A stretch of DNA of 64,000 nt from Candidatus Contendibacter sp. (GCA_029624675.1 JARSSP010000016.1:1-64000); one strand, 5' to 3'. Counted from the stretch's first letter, positions 48,001 through 56,828 are shown. Notes: generated from the sequence alone by a model not told the origin. Program-made: numbers and translations.

Positions 48001-48593
48001 TCCTGGCCCCGGTAACGCAGGCGGATTTGGTCGGGATCGGCGCCGGGAGCGACGACGTAGAAGGATTCCAGCCGGCCGCCGGTGCCCCGATACTGCACGT
48101 CGATGCCGGTCCACGCCTCGCGGTAAACGATGGCCTCGGCGGTGGGGATGCCGGTTTTCCACTGTTCCTTCGGGCCTTTGAAGTAACTGACGATTCCGTC
48201 GGCGGCGATCAGGGTGTCGATGGCGCGCGGCGCGGCGCCGACCAGCTCGATGTCGATTCGCTGCGCCCGTGCGTCTTCCCCCTGGCCTTGGTTCAAAACG
48301 AGTCGCTGGCCTTGCGGCATGAAGGCGATATTCAAGCCCGGCCGCTGCACGTACCAGGCGATGGGGGCGGGCGCCTGGCCCTGGTTGTGGATGAAGCTCA
48401 AGGGCAGCTTACCGTACTGGTCTTGGACCCGCTGGCGGGTCTCGGCGTCGACCGGCGCGGCCGGCGTCGGCGCCAGGCCGTCGGGCCACGCCAGCGGCCA
48501 GGCCGTCGGCGGCTGGATCAAGCCAAGCAGGCAGGCTGCCCAAAAAACCAGGCGACACCAGGAGCGGCGCGCATCAGGGTGCGGCGTGTTCAT
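45090..48593 (-). CDS. Large secreted SBBP-repeat/DUF11 protein with IPTL-CTERM anchor
   Basis: A 1167-residue surface or exported protein. A signal peptide (RLVFWAACLLGLIQPPTAWP) precedes an N-terminal domain of about 230 residues (SFIHNQGQAPAPIAWYVQRP; GIDVQYRG). Next come eight SBBP beta-propeller repeats with the unit YAGYIGG...GIAVDSAGNAYVTG...SFPV..GPDL.HNG..DAFVAKVN, and then two DUF11-like repeats (DLAITKTDG / DVSITKTDG). The C-terminus is IPTLSEWALLLLSLVFSILL followed by WRRHGMARR, the IPTL-CTERM sorting signal read by exosortase-type proteases. It may be outer-surface matrix or adhesin. It is flanked by two AAA copies in direct orientation. Confidence 0.88.
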   Translation of the reverse strand: MNTPHPDARRSWCRLVFWAACLLGLIQPPTAWPLAWPDGLAPTPAAPVDAETRQRVQDQYGKLPLSFIHNQGQAPAPIAWYVQRPGLNIAFMPQGQRLVLNQGQGEDARAQRIDIELVGAAPRAIDTLIAADGIVSYFKGPKEQWKTGIPTAEAIVYREAWTGIDVQYRGTGGRLESFYVVAPGADPDQIRLRYRGQDQLALADNGDLVLSVPGGELRETAPVLYQETDGQRVAVAGRYRLLADGGVGFEIAAYDRARPLIIDPVLVYAGYIGGTAGEDGNGIAVDSDGNAYVTGNASSDENTFPDTVGPDLTHNGSLDAFVAKVNAAGTALVYAGYIGGAGNDFGRGIAVDSAGNAYVTGETQSNEASFPVTIGALDTTHNGGADAFVAKVNPAGTALVYAGYIGGAGSDVGRGIAVDAAGNAYVTGNTLSTEASFPVSGGPDLTHNGNSDAFVAKVNAAGTALVYAGYIGGASGDFGQGIALDSTNNAYVTGYTTSTEATFPVTVGPDLTYNDSGGFNTDAFVTKVNAAGTALIYAGYIGGAGIDQGLGIAVDGANNAYLTGYTNSTQTSFPVTVGPDLTHNGGFDAFVAKVSAGGASLVYAGYIGGANDDFGNGIAVSGAGSAYVAGYTGSTETSFPVLNGPDLSYNGNLDDAFVAQINPAGSALIYAGYIGGTDRDQGHGIAVDSAGNAYVIGGTASTEASFPVLNGPDLSYNTGFDVFVAKIGPSTADLAITKTDGMATAVPGNSVIYTITATNAGPDAVNGATVTDTFPAALTCNWTCVGAGGGTCTAAGSGNLNDTVNLPVGGSVAYTASCNISPSATGSLTNTATVAAPSGVTDPTPGNNSATDSDTLTPEADVSITKTDGVTTAAPGGSTTYTIVASNTGPSTATGVTVSDTFPASLTGCSTIAVAVGGTAGHDPGPTVGNLNDTGITLPPSASVTYTATCTVDVGATGTLSNTATITAATTDPNAGNNSATDTDTLAPAVTSFTGPTATGTGNATATVTGGGNTCGFVPTPQFVAVASVPAPPPAGYTFPHGLFSFTLANCNPGETVTLTITYPATPALPPGTLYWKFGPTPGQPAPHWYVLPATIGGNTASFSITDGGLGDDDLSANRTIVDQGGPGVPGAGDGATGIPTLSEWALLLLSLVFSILLWRRHGMARR
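46480..47770. repeat. Tandem repeats coding for SBBP units
   Basis: A unit of about 174-186 bp recurs eight times on the minus strand, with conserved GATGTAGCCGGCGTAGA and CACGGCGAT cores. The DNA repeat matches the protein repeat, so this is coding repetition, not a separate element. It offers material for slippage or recombination in repeat number. Confidence 0.8.
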
Positions 48594-48888
48594 CGTAAAA
48601 CCTCCATCCGTAAATCGAGTCGGGCGATCGGTGGGGCGGTCTCAGGGGTGGCGCGGTCGCGCCGGTCCCCTTGTTTCCTGCTCGTGCCAAAGAGTATAGC
48701 GCGCTCGTCAAATACCCTAGCGAGCGAGTCAACAGCCCGACTGCCCCCGAATGATTTTTCCGGCCCGGCCGGCGGGTGGACGAACGCCCCCTTGTCCGGA
48801 GCGGCGAACGCCCGTACCGTAGCGATTAGCTCCCCTGGCCCGTCCGGGGGAGCGCGAACAGTTGCCCAACCACCGCCGGAGATGCGCC

Positions 48889-50463
48889 ATGCGTTTTTTC
48901 AACACCGAAGGGCCGGTTCGCAGCGAAAAGCATTACTGTTTGCCCCCGCTGCAACGCTGGGACTTGGAAGAGATTCTCGGCCTGATCGAACGAGAGAAGT
49001 ACTTTCTGCTGCACGCCCCGCGCCAGACCGGCAAGACTACCTGTCTACTGGCCCTGGCGGAGTATTTGAACCGGGAAGGTCGCTACCGGGCGGTATACGC
49101 CAACTTGGAGGGCGCCCAGGCCTACCGCGAGCAGGTGGACCGGGCGTTGGCTACGGTGGTGACCGACATCGCCGCGTGGGCGCGCGACTGGACGGCGGAC
49201 GCCGGGGCGCCGGAACTGGGGCGCGAGGTTTTGGCGATGACGCCGCCGGGTTCGGCGCTGGGCGTGTTTCTGACCCGCTGGTGCGAGCGCTTGCCGCAAC
49301 CGCTGGTGCTGCTGCTGGACGAAGTGGACGCGCTGGTGGGGGACACGCTAATTTCGCTGTTGCGGCAGTTGCGGGCCGGCTATCCGAAACGCCCCACCCA
49401 GTTTCCGAAAACGGTGATTCTGTGTGGAGTGCGGGACTTGCGCGACTACCGGATTCACGCCAGCTCCGAGGCTTCGCCGATCACCGGCGGCAGCGCCTTC
49501 AACATCAAGGCCGAATCGTTGCGCTTGGGCGATTTCATCCAAGCCGAGGTCGAGGCTTTGCTGTTGGAGCACACCGCCGAAACCGGGCAGGACTTTACCC
49601 CGGATGCCCTGGAGCGGGTCTGGACGCTGACGCGGGGCCAGCCCTGGCTGGTCAACGCCCTGGCCTACGAAGCTTGCTTCCGGATGCGGGACGGGCGGGA
49701 CCGGAGCCAGCCGATTCCGGTCGCGCGGATCGACCAGGCCAAGGAGAACCTGATTCTGCGGCGGGAGACCCATCTGGACCAGTTGGCCGACAAGCTGCGC
49801 GAGGACCGGGTGCGGCGGGTGATCGAACCGATGCTGGCCGGCACGGCGCTGGGCGAGGTCCCGGATGACGACATTCAATATCTGCTCGATTTGGGCCTGT
49901 GCCGGATGGCGCCCGGCCAAGGCTTGGCCCTCGCCAACCCGATCTATCGCGAAGTGTTGCCGCGCACCCTGGCGTTCACCCCACAAGCGTCGTTGCCCCA
50001 GATCGCCCCGACCTGGCTCAATCCCGACGGCAGCCTCAACCCCGAACAATTGTTGATGGCCTTCCTGCGGTTCTGGCGCCAGCACGGGCAACCGCTGCTG
50101 GGCAGCGCGCCCTACCACGAAATCGCCCCCCATCTGGTGCTGATGGCTTTCCTGCACCGGGTGATCAACGGCGGCGGGACGCTGGAGCGGGAATACGCCA
50201 TCGGGATGGGCCGGATGGACTTGTGCCTGCGCTACGGCGCGGTGACCCTGGGGATCGAACTGAAGGTCTGGCGCGAGGGCGAGCCGGACCCGCTGGCCGA
50301 GGGCCTGGAGCAGTTGGATGGCTACCTGGCCGGGCTGGGGTTGGAGAGCGGCTGGCTGGTGATCTTCGACCGCCGCGCCGGGCAGCCGCCGATTCGGGAA
50401 CGCACATCCAACGCGGAAACGGGTAGTCCCCAGGGCCGACGGATCACCGTGATTCGGGCTTGA
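48889..50463 (+). CDS. AAA ATPase with C-terminal PD-(D/E)XK domain, copy B
   Basis: A 524-residue near-duplicate of the gene at 43471, offset by exactly 5418 bp. Walker A APRQTGKT is at 43-50 and E-x-K in GIELKVW near the end. The diverged section (residues about 70-250, for example VYANLEGAQAYREQVDRALA against LYANIEPAQAYRENVDQGMT in copy A) is bordered by almost identical DNA, a mosaic pattern of the kind left by gene conversion. The shared upstream context GAGATGCGCC before the ATG shows that the duplication includes the start region. No classical ribosome-binding site is visible in either copy. Confidence 0.75.
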   Translation: MRFFNTEGPVRSEKHYCLPPLQRWDLEEILGLIEREKYFLLHAPRQTGKTTCLLALAEYLNREGRYRAVYANLEGAQAYREQVDRALATVVTDIAAWARDWTADAGAPELGREVLAMTPPGSALGVFLTRWCERLPQPLVLLLDEVDALVGDTLISLLRQLRAGYPKRPTQFPKTVILCGVRDLRDYRIHASSEASPITGGSAFNIKAESLRLGDFIQAEVEALLLEHTAETGQDFTPDALERVWTLTRGQPWLVNALAYEACFRMRDGRDRSQPIPVARIDQAKENLILRRETHLDQLADKLREDRVRRVIEPMLAGTALGEVPDDDIQYLLDLGLCRMAPGQGLALANPIYREVLPRTLAFTPQASLPQIAPTWLNPDGSLNPEQLLMAFLRFWRQHGQPLLGSAPYHEIAPHLVLMAFLHRVINGGGTLEREYAIGMGRMDLCLRYGAVTLGIELKVWREGEPDPLAEGLEQLDGYLAGLGLESGWLVIFDRRAGQPPIRERTSNAETGSPQGRRITVIRA

Positions 50464-50565
50464 AACCCGGCTGGGCCGTGCGCTCCAATAACGAAAGGGC
50501 GGGGCAAGCGAACAAAGCCGAAAACCGGCGGACCGCGTCCAGACAGCCCGCCGGGTGAGAGAGGA

Positions 50566-51843
50566 TCAGCCTTTCGGCATCAGCAACGCGACGTAGACCG
50601 CCGCGAAGATGGCGGTGGTGATGACGCCGCAAATATTGGCGCCCAGTGCGTGCGGCAGGATGATGACCCCTGGTCCCACCGATTTCTGCGCCACCTTGGC
50701 GGTGGTCGGCACGCAACTGACCCCGGCGATGCCAATCACCGGGTTATATTTCTTGCCCGACCAGTAATACAGCACATAACCGCCCAGAATCCCGCCGATA
50801 CCGGAGATCAGCAGCGCCAGAATGCCCAGCACCAGCAGTTTCAGGACCACCGGATTCAGGATGGTATTGGCCTCGCACAAGATGCCCAGCAGCAACCCAA
50901 GGAAAAAGGTCGCACCATACAGCACCGTATTGGAGAACAGTTCGTAGAAGTTGGGCAAATCGCTCTCGCGGATAACCACTCCCAGGAACAGCGACAGCAG
51001 CAGCGGAGCCGCCACCGGAAACAGCAGGCTGAGCAGAATGCAAGCGGTTACGGCGAACACCAGCTTTTCGTTGGAGGTGATGGTCCGGGTCTTCTCCATC
51101 GGCATGGGCAAAGCGCGGAGCCTTTCGGGGATCATCAGCTTGATCAGGTAGGGATACCCGCCATAGGTCAAGCCCAGGTACAGGTAGGCTACCACCGTGA
51201 TCGGCACGAACAGCGGCTTTGCCAGCGACAGCGAGGTGAACAGCACCATCGGGCCGTCCGCGCCGCCGATGATCGCCACTGAAGCAGCTTCCCCCGGCGT
51301 CAGGCCCATGCTCACCGCTATCGGATACACCAAAGCAGTGCCCAACTCCGCGAACAGAGCGATGATCATGCTCTGAAACGGCCGGGCCATCACGAAGCCC
51401 ACGTCCAGCAGGGTGCCGATGCCCATGAACACAAAGCAGGCGATCAGGCCGTTACTGAACATGAAGGTGTAGATCGGTTGCAACCAGTCGATCTGCAGGA
51501 TGTTCATCAACGCATTGGTGTCCTGCGCCAGTGGGGCGACGTGCAGGGTGCCGGGTATCTGGCTGGGAACCGCCTGTCCGGCTGCTTTCAGCGCCTCGAA
51601 CGTCATACCGCTGGTCGGATCAAGGTTGTAAAAGAACATCACGCCCGCATTGACGGTGGCCATGCCGAGACCCATTGGGATCATCAGCAAGGCTTCCAAC
51701 ACGCCCTTGCGCCCCAGATAAAACAGCAAAACGCCCAGAAAGATCAGGAACACGCGTCCAAAAGCGATCTTGGGGTCAGTAGAGAACCCCTGTATCAGCG
51801 TGTTGATCCCCTGGAACAGGTCGAGAAAGTTCAGGGATTCCAT
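50566..51843 (-). CDS. mmdB: Na+-translocating decarboxylase beta subunit
   Basis: A 425-residue membrane subunit of the OadB/MmdB/GcdB family. It decarboxylates carboxybiotin and couples this to Na+ export. About eleven TM segments are seen, with the conserved IIGGADGPMVLFTSLSLAKP (Asp of the ion path) and the C-terminal GPGVIILPHALGANICGVI. It is the last gene of the minus-strand operon mmdA-mmdD-mmdC-mmdB. The substrate of the complex is set by the alpha subunit. Confidence 0.92.
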   Translation of the reverse strand: MESLNFLDLFQGINTLIQGFSTDPKIAFGRVFLIFLGVLLFYLGRKGVLEALLMIPMGLGMATVNAGVMFFYNLDPTSGMTFEALKAAGQAVPSQIPGTLHVAPLAQDTNALMNILQIDWLQPIYTFMFSNGLIACFVFMGIGTLLDVGFVMARPFQSMIIALFAELGTALVYPIAVSMGLTPGEAASVAIIGGADGPMVLFTSLSLAKPLFVPITVVAYLYLGLTYGGYPYLIKLMIPERLRALPMPMEKTRTITSNEKLVFAVTACILLSLLFPVAAPLLLSLFLGVVIRESDLPNFYELFSNTVLYGATFFLGLLLGILCEANTILNPVVLKLLVLGILALLISGIGGILGGYVLYYWSGKKYNPVIGIAGVSCVPTTAKVAQKSVGPGVIILPHALGANICGVITTAIFAAVYVALLMPKG

Positions 51844-51862
51844 GATGGAGTGCTCCCGGCGC

Positions 51863-52267
51863 TCAGCCGATGGTCAGCAGCACCTGCCCGGCATCCACCG
51901 GATCGCCCGGCTTGACCGCGATGCTGATGACTTTGCCACCCCGACGGGCGACGACGTGCGTGACCATCTTCATGGCTTCCAGCGAGACCAGCTTGTCGCC
52001 CTCGTTGACCGCCTGGCCGACGCTGACGTGGATCGTCTGCACCACGCCGCCCAACGGCGCGACCTCATCGCCCGGCCCGGCCGCGCCGAGGGGGGAAGCG
52101 ACGGCCGGCGCGGGCGCGGCGGCCACTGGAGCCGCGGCAACCACGGACGGCGGAGTCGCCACGACCGCCGTGTCCTGGTAGAAGCCTTGGGCGCTATCGG
52201 CCGTAATGTCCTCGACCGCGACGATATACTGCTTGCCTTCGACGGTGATGCGGAATTTCTTCTCCAT
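51863..52267 (-). CDS. mmdC: Biotin carrier subunit of the decarboxylase
   Basis: A 134-residue biotin carrier. The N-terminal part (KKFRITVEGKQYIVAVEDI) is followed by an Ala/Pro-rich flexible linker (residues 40-65) and a biotinyl domain with EAMKM, biotinylated Lys at K100. It shuttles CO2 between the alpha carboxyltransferase and the beta subunit. ATG 52267 is used. The 20-bp gap to mmdB indicates co-transcription. Confidence 0.9.
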   Translation of the reverse strand: MEKKFRITVEGKQYIVAVEDITADSAQGFYQDTAVVATPPSVVAAAPVAAAPAPAVASPLGAAGPGDEVAPLGGVVQTIHVSVGQAVNEGDKLVSLEAMKMVTHVVARRGGKVISIAVKPGDPVDAGQVLLTIG

Positions 52268-52313
52268 GGGGTTGTTCTCTCGCAAAAGGTGGAATGGAAA
52301 GGGATTCAGATTT

Positions 52314-52661
52314 TCAATGGGATGCGCGCGGCGCGTGCGAGGTGTGATGAGTCGTGCGCGCCTCGGCGGTCCAGCCGAAACCGCGGCTCGCCATTTCGAT
52401 GCGGACGATGCGATGCGCGCCCATCATCGCGGCCACCGCCGCAGTGATGACAGCAATATGCTCTTGCGGGATGCCGGCGAGGGCGGGTTGCGCGGCGGGC
52501 GCGGGTTTGGCCGGCGCCTTGACCGGTTCCGCCTTCGCCTGTCGCGACAGCACCAGAACGATGCCGCGAATGATCGCCGCGACCAGCATCGAGATCACGA
52601 TCACGATGCCGTAGATCACGAACATGTCGCCGATGGCGTCCCAGGTGGTGTAAGTCTTCAT
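52314..52661 (-). CDS. mmdD: Decarboxylase gamma/delta subunit (OadG-like)
   Basis: A 115-residue assembly subunit. A single TM helix (FVIYGIVIVISMLVAAIIRG) is followed by a Pro/Ala linker and a C-terminal helix with EHIAVITAAVAAMMGAHRIVR, common to OadG/MmdD proteins. It anchors the soluble alpha subunit to the membrane part. Confidence 0.82.
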   Translation of the reverse strand: MKTYTTWDAIGDMFVIYGIVIVISMLVAAIIRGIVLVLSRQAKAEPVKAPAKPAPAAQPALAGIPQEHIAVITAAVAAMMGAHRIVRIEMASRGFGWTAEARTTHHTSHAPRASH

Positions 52662-52698
52662 CGATCAATCTCCCTTGGCTTGGGGGTCGGCGGTCGGA

Positions 52699-54249
52699 TC
52701 AGAGCGGGATATCGCCGTGCTTCTTGGCCGGGCGCAATTCGCGCTTGGTCAGCAGCTTGCGCAGCGCCAGAGCGATAGTGGCGCGGGTATCGGCCGGCTC
52801 GATCACGTCGGTGATGTAGCCGCGCGAGGCGGACATGTAGGGCGAGGCGAACTTGGCCCGGTATTCCTCCACCAGTTCCTTGGCCTTGGCCTTGCGATCC
52901 TCGGCGGCTTTCAGTTCGCTGCGGTACAGAATGTTGACCGCGCCTTCGGCGCCCATCACCGCGATTTCGGCGGTCGGCCAGGCGAACACCATGTCGGCGC
53001 CCATCTCTTGCGCGCACATGGCCAGATAGGAACCGCCGTAGGCCTTGCGCAGGATGATGGTGATCTTCGGCACCGTCGCGGAGGCGTAGGTGTAGAGCAT
53101 CTTGGCGCCGTGGCGGATGATGCCGCCGCGCTCCTGTTCGATGCCGGGCAGGAAGCCGGGCACGTCCACCAGCGTCACCAGCGGGATGTTGAAAGCGTTG
53201 CAGAAACGGATGAAGCGCGCGCCCTTGTCGGAGGCGTCGATATCCATCGCCCCGGCCCTGACCAGCGACTGGTTGGCGAGAACGCCGACCACGATACCCT
53301 GAACGCGGGCGAAGCCGACCACGATGTTGCCCGCCCAGCCGGCGTGGACTTCCAGAAACTGACCGTTGTCCACCAGTCGATAAATGATCTGCTTGACATC
53401 CATCGGCTCGGAAGACGTTTCCGGGATCAGATCATTGATGCCCTCGTCCGGGGACAGGTCGAGATCGGGATAGGGCCGGTGCGGCGGGTCCTCGGTGTTG
53501 TTGGACGGCAGATAGCTGAGCAACGCCTTGGCGATCTGGATCGCGTGGCGGTCGTCCTCGGCGACGAAATGGACGTTGCCGCTGACCGTGGCGTGCATCT
53601 CGGCGCTGCCGACCTCGTCCAGGCTGGTGGTACGGCCGGTGACCGCCTTGATCACCTCCGGGCCGGTGATGAACATGTAGGCGTTCTGCTTGGTCATGAT
53701 GATGTAGTCCATCAGCGCCGGCGAGTACGACGCGCCGCCGGCGCAGGGGCCGGCGATGATGGCGATCTGCGGCACCACGCCCGACAGCAGCACGTTGTTG
53801 TAAAACACCTCGCCGTAGCCGGACAGCGCGTCCACCGCTTCCTGGATGCGGGCGCCGGCGGAGTCCTTGAACGCCACCACCGGCACGCCGATCTTCAGCG
53901 CCAGTTGCATCGACTGCACGATTTTCCGGGCGTGCATTTTGCCGAGCGTGCCGCCCATCACGGTGAAATCCTGGCTGAACGCCGCCACCGGCCGCCCATC
54001 GACGAAGCCGGTGCCGACGATCACGCCATCCGAGGGCAGTTCCTTGTCGGCCAGGCCGAAATGCTTGCCGGCGTGCTTGGCGTGGGTGGCGATTTCCTGA
54101 AAGGTGTCGGGCTGGAACAGGGCCAGCAACCGTTCGCGGGCGCCCAAAAGACCCTTGGCGTGCCGTTCCTGGAGTTTGTCCTCGCCGCCGCCGGCCAAAA
54201 CCTTGGCGCGACGTTCCCGCAAGATTTCAAGTTGTTTCTCGGAAAGCAT
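52699..54249 (-). CDS. mmdA: Methylmalonyl-CoA decarboxylase alpha subunit (carboxyltransferase)
   Basis: A 516-residue carboxyltransferase of the crotonase fold (PccB/MmdA group). It has two acyl-CoA and biotin half-sites: GVIVGTGFVDGRPVAAFSQD, DSAGARIQEAVDALSGYGEV and GPCAGGASYSPALMDYII in the N-half, and LVDVPGFLPGIEQERGGIIR and AYGGSYLAMCAQEMGADMVF in the C-half. Operon context with OadB-, BCCP- and OadG-like subunits makes it a sodium-pumping decarboxylase instead of a PccB. Methylmalonyl-CoA to propionyl-CoA is the likely reaction; malonyl- or glutaconyl-CoA are alternatives. ATG 54249 follows AGAGGTGAG. Confidence 0.88.
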   Translation of the reverse strand: MLSEKQLEILRERRAKVLAGGGEDKLQERHAKGLLGARERLLALFQPDTFQEIATHAKHAGKHFGLADKELPSDGVIVGTGFVDGRPVAAFSQDFTVMGGTLGKMHARKIVQSMQLALKIGVPVVAFKDSAGARIQEAVDALSGYGEVFYNNVLLSGVVPQIAIIAGPCAGGASYSPALMDYIIMTKQNAYMFITGPEVIKAVTGRTTSLDEVGSAEMHATVSGNVHFVAEDDRHAIQIAKALLSYLPSNNTEDPPHRPYPDLDLSPDEGINDLIPETSSEPMDVKQIIYRLVDNGQFLEVHAGWAGNIVVGFARVQGIVVGVLANQSLVRAGAMDIDASDKGARFIRFCNAFNIPLVTLVDVPGFLPGIEQERGGIIRHGAKMLYTYASATVPKITIILRKAYGGSYLAMCAQEMGADMVFAWPTAEIAVMGAEGAVNILYRSELKAAEDRKAKAKELVEEYRAKFASPYMSASRGYITDVIEPADTRATIALALRKLLTKRELRPAKKHGDIPL

Positions 54250-54258
54250 GGTTCTCAC

Positions 54259-54561
54259 CTCTATGATGGTTGGTCAGTTGGCAAATGGACGATCAAACGC
54301 TTCCCACCGGCCCGCGCCCGGGTAACGCGGGGCTGATCGTTTTATTATGGACGGGGGGAAAACTGGCGTGGCGCGATGAGCGGCTTGGCTCCGTAAACCG
54401 CTGTCCATCCCGCGATGGTTTCTTTTTTGCTAAGCGCTTGCGCTTAAGGGTAGCCGAAATCCGGGCAAACGCGATAGCCGACACTTTTTCTTGCAAAATG
54501 TCATGGACGGGACCGCGGGCCGTATTTCATGGCTGTCGAAGCGCTGGCTCGCGGTTTCGGA
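54259..54561. other. 303-bp gap before the decarboxylase operon
   Basis: Contains the presumed promoter of mmdA-D-C-B. I see no recognisable gene, RNA or clear terminator in it. The short open frames on the plus strand have no supported start. Confidence 0.3.
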
Positions 54562-54753
54562 TCAGGCGGGGGGAGAGGTTGGGGTCGGCGCGTCGATGCG
54601 TTCCACCTCGTTGACCGCGTCCGGGGGGAAGGTGGCGGATTCGTTTTCCGGGACCAGTCGGATCAGATCACAACGGCGATGGGAACGCTTCACGGCTTCC
54701 TGGCTGAGCGCGCGCCGGGCGCGCTGGCTTTGCGAGGTGGCGCGATATCTCAT
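54562..54753 (-). CDS. Possible small protein coupled to the acyltransferase gene
   Basis: A 63-residue open frame whose ATG overlaps the stop of the FabD-like gene (ATGA). It is basic at the start ([15 protein letters not shown]) and Pro/Thr-rich at the end (IDAPTPTSPPA). The exact overlap favours a real gene, but composition is not distinctive and no family is recognised. Confidence 0.35.
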   Translation of the reverse strand: MRYRATSQSQRARRALSQEAVKRSHRRCDLIRLVPENESATFPPDAVNEVERIDAPTPTSPPA

Positions 54754-55742
54754 GATCGCAGCGCCTCCGCCGTTTCCCGCAGGGTCTGGCTGTTGATGGC
54801 GGCGTGGTAGTGGGCGCTGAAATCCGAACCGCGCAGCGCTTTCTTGATCATACCTTCCAGGTTGGGCCGCTTGTCCTCGGGCGCCGGACCGCTGCCCAAG
54901 CCGCCGCCAAATTCGATGATGGTGTTGACGCCGTCGTGGAAGGCAATTTCCAGGTTGTCGATCCAGTTGACCGGGTGGAACAGTTGGAAGAACAACCGGG
55001 TCTTGATCGCGGCGGGATCGGGATCGTGGTAGGCGCCCGAGCAGTTGGACAAGACGCGAACGGTGGGAGTGCTCATCGTGGCGGTGTCTAGCACCGGGCG
55101 GAAATGCAGGGCGGCCGTGATCATGTAGAAGGTGTGAAACGCGCCCTCGGTTTTGAGGCGGGCGGGCCGCTTGCGCGGGAAGTGCGCGTGGGCTTCGTCG
55201 GTCAAGCGGTCGAGATCCTCGGCGAGACCCCCGATCACGGTCTGATCGGGCAGGTTGCGAGCGGAGACGACGCAGTAATGCTTTTCCGCCAGCGGCTGGA
55301 TGTTGTCCAGATGCAGCGGAAACGCCAGCATTTCGCCGGCGCCGTAAGCGCCCATGCAGTCGCCGCGTTTTTGCACCAGCCGCAGCGCGGTTTCGAAGTC
55401 GAGCGCCCCGGCCGCGACCAGGGCGCAGTATTCGCCGAGGCTGTGGCCGCCGGTCAGAACCGGTTTCACCCGGTCATCGGTCAATTCGCGAAAGATTTCC
55501 AGGCAAGCCAGCGAGTGAACCAGCAGGGCGGGTTGGGTATGGCGGGTCAGTCTGAGCGCCTCTTCCGGCCCTTCCAGGCAAAGCTTGACGAGATCGTAGC
55601 CCACGATGTCGTTGGCCTGTTCGTAAAGCCGCTGGGCAACCGGAAAGTCCCGGCGCAAGTCGCTGCCCATACCGACATATTGGGAGCCCTGTCCCGGAAA
55701 CACGAACATGATCTGCTGGTCCTGACTCGACACGGCCTGCAT
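54750..55742 (-). CDS. FabD-like malonyl/acyl-CoA acyltransferase
   Basis: A 330-residue acyltransferase of the malonyl-CoA:ACP transacylase fold. It has [17 protein letters not shown], nucleophile Ser101 in [13 protein letters not shown], and the His in [11 protein letters not shown]. In a typical FabD the second block reads GxFHSxxM, so substrate contacts may differ. It lacks the usual fab operon neighbours and lies just upstream of the decarboxylase operon, on the same strand but 500 bp away, which may point to malonyl- or methylmalonyl-CoA use. The start is ATG 55742 or 55712; the second has better Shine-Dalgarno spacing. Confidence 0.75.
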   Translation of the reverse strand: MQAVSSQDQQIMFVFPGQGSQYVGMGSDLRRDFPVAQRLYEQANDIVGYDLVKLCLEGPEEALRLTRHTQPALLVHSLACLEIFRELTDDRVKPVLTGGHSLGEYCALVAAGALDFETALRLVQKRGDCMGAYGAGEMLAFPLHLDNIQPLAEKHYCVVSARNLPDQTVIGGLAEDLDRLTDEAHAHFPRKRPARLKTEGAFHTFYMITAALHFRPVLDTATMSTPTVRVLSNCSGAYHDPDPAAIKTRLFFQLFHPVNWIDNLEIAFHDGVNTIIEFGGGLGSGPAPEDKRPNLEGMIKKALRGSDFSAHYHAAINSQTLRETAEALRS

Positions 55743-55866
55743 CCTCCTGCGGGGAGTGGTGAAACGAGCGCGCAAAGATACGGGGAAGTGGCTGATAAGG
55801 CAAGGCAAACAAGAGGTCGGCTGTAGTAGAATCCAGCGGCGTTTTTCAGCGACCACGAGGAAGCCC

Positions 55867-56766
55867 ATGGCCACGGCCACCATCATTGACGGTAAACGGT
55901 TCGCCGCCCGCCTGCGCGCCGGCATCGCCGCGCGCGCCGCCCAGCTTAAGGCGGAACATGGCGTCACGCCCGGTCTGGCGACGGTGCTGGTCGGCGAAGA
56001 TCCCGCCAGCCAAATCTATGTCCGCAACAAGGGCCTGCAAGCGCGGGAGGCTGGCATGAATTCCTTTGAACACCGGTTGCCCGCGACCGCGACCCAGGCC
56101 GAATTGTTGGCGCGCGTCGCCGAATTGAATCGGGACCCGGTGGTCAACGGCATCCTGGTGCAACTGCCGTTGCCGAAGCAGATCGACCCGGAGGCGGTGA
56201 TCGAGGCGATCACCGCCCAGAAGGATGTGGATGGTTTTCACCCGCTGAACGCTGGGTTGCTGGCGGTGGGTGGAACCGGCATGGTGCCCTGCACGCCGCT
56301 GGGCTGTCTGATGTTGCTCAAGGATCGGATCGGCAATCTGACGGGGCAGCGGGCGGTGATCCTGGGCCGTTCCAACATCGTGGGCAAACCGATGGCGGCG
56401 CTGTTGCTGCGCGAGCATTGCACCGTGACCATCGCCCATTCCCGTACCCGCGATTTGGCCGAGGAATGCCGGCGGGCGGACATTCTGATCGCGGCGGTCG
56501 GCAAGGCGCGAATGGTCAAGGGCGACTGGATCAAGCCGGGCGCGACGGTGATCGATGTCGGCATCAACCGCATTTTCACTCCGGACGGCAAGGGGCGGCT
56601 GGTGGGTGATGTGGATTTTGAGGCGGCAGTCGAGGTGGCGGGCGCCATTACCCCGGTGCCGGGCGGCGTTGGGCCGATGACGATCGCCTGTTTGCTATTG
56701 AATACCTTGACCGCCGCCTGCCGGCAGCGGGGTATTCCGGTGCCGGAAGTTCGTCCGATCGCTTGA
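55867..56766 (+). CDS. folD: Methylenetetrahydrofolate dehydrogenase/cyclohydrolase FolD
   Basis: A 299-residue bifunctional enzyme of one-carbon metabolism. It shows [15 protein letters not shown] with the active-site Lys region, [33 protein letters not shown], the NADP loop [18 protein letters not shown], and [25 protein letters not shown] precedes the ATG. It is divergent from the acyltransferase gene. Confidence 0.95.
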   Translation: MATATIIDGKRFAARLRAGIAARAAQLKAEHGVTPGLATVLVGEDPASQIYVRNKGLQAREAGMNSFEHRLPATATQAELLARVAELNRDPVVNGILVQLPLPKQIDPEAVIEAITAQKDVDGFHPLNAGLLAVGGTGMVPCTPLGCLMLLKDRIGNLTGQRAVILGRSNIVGKPMAALLLREHCTVTIAHSRTRDLAEECRRADILIAAVGKARMVKGDWIKPGATVIDVGINRIFTPDGKGRLVGDVDFEAAVEVAGAITPVPGGVGPMTIACLLLNTLTAACRQRGIPVPEVRPIA

Positions 56767-56828
56767 TTTCGGCGCGGCGGAAGAGCTTGAGTAATTGTTC
56801 AGATCCCCTGATGGTTTCGCCCCGTATT

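Noticed and set aside
47652..49868. 738-codon plus-strand frame across the end of the SBBP gene and AAA copy B
   Set aside because: It is partly antisense to the SBBP gene and partly out of frame in AAA copy B; there is no recognisable domain.
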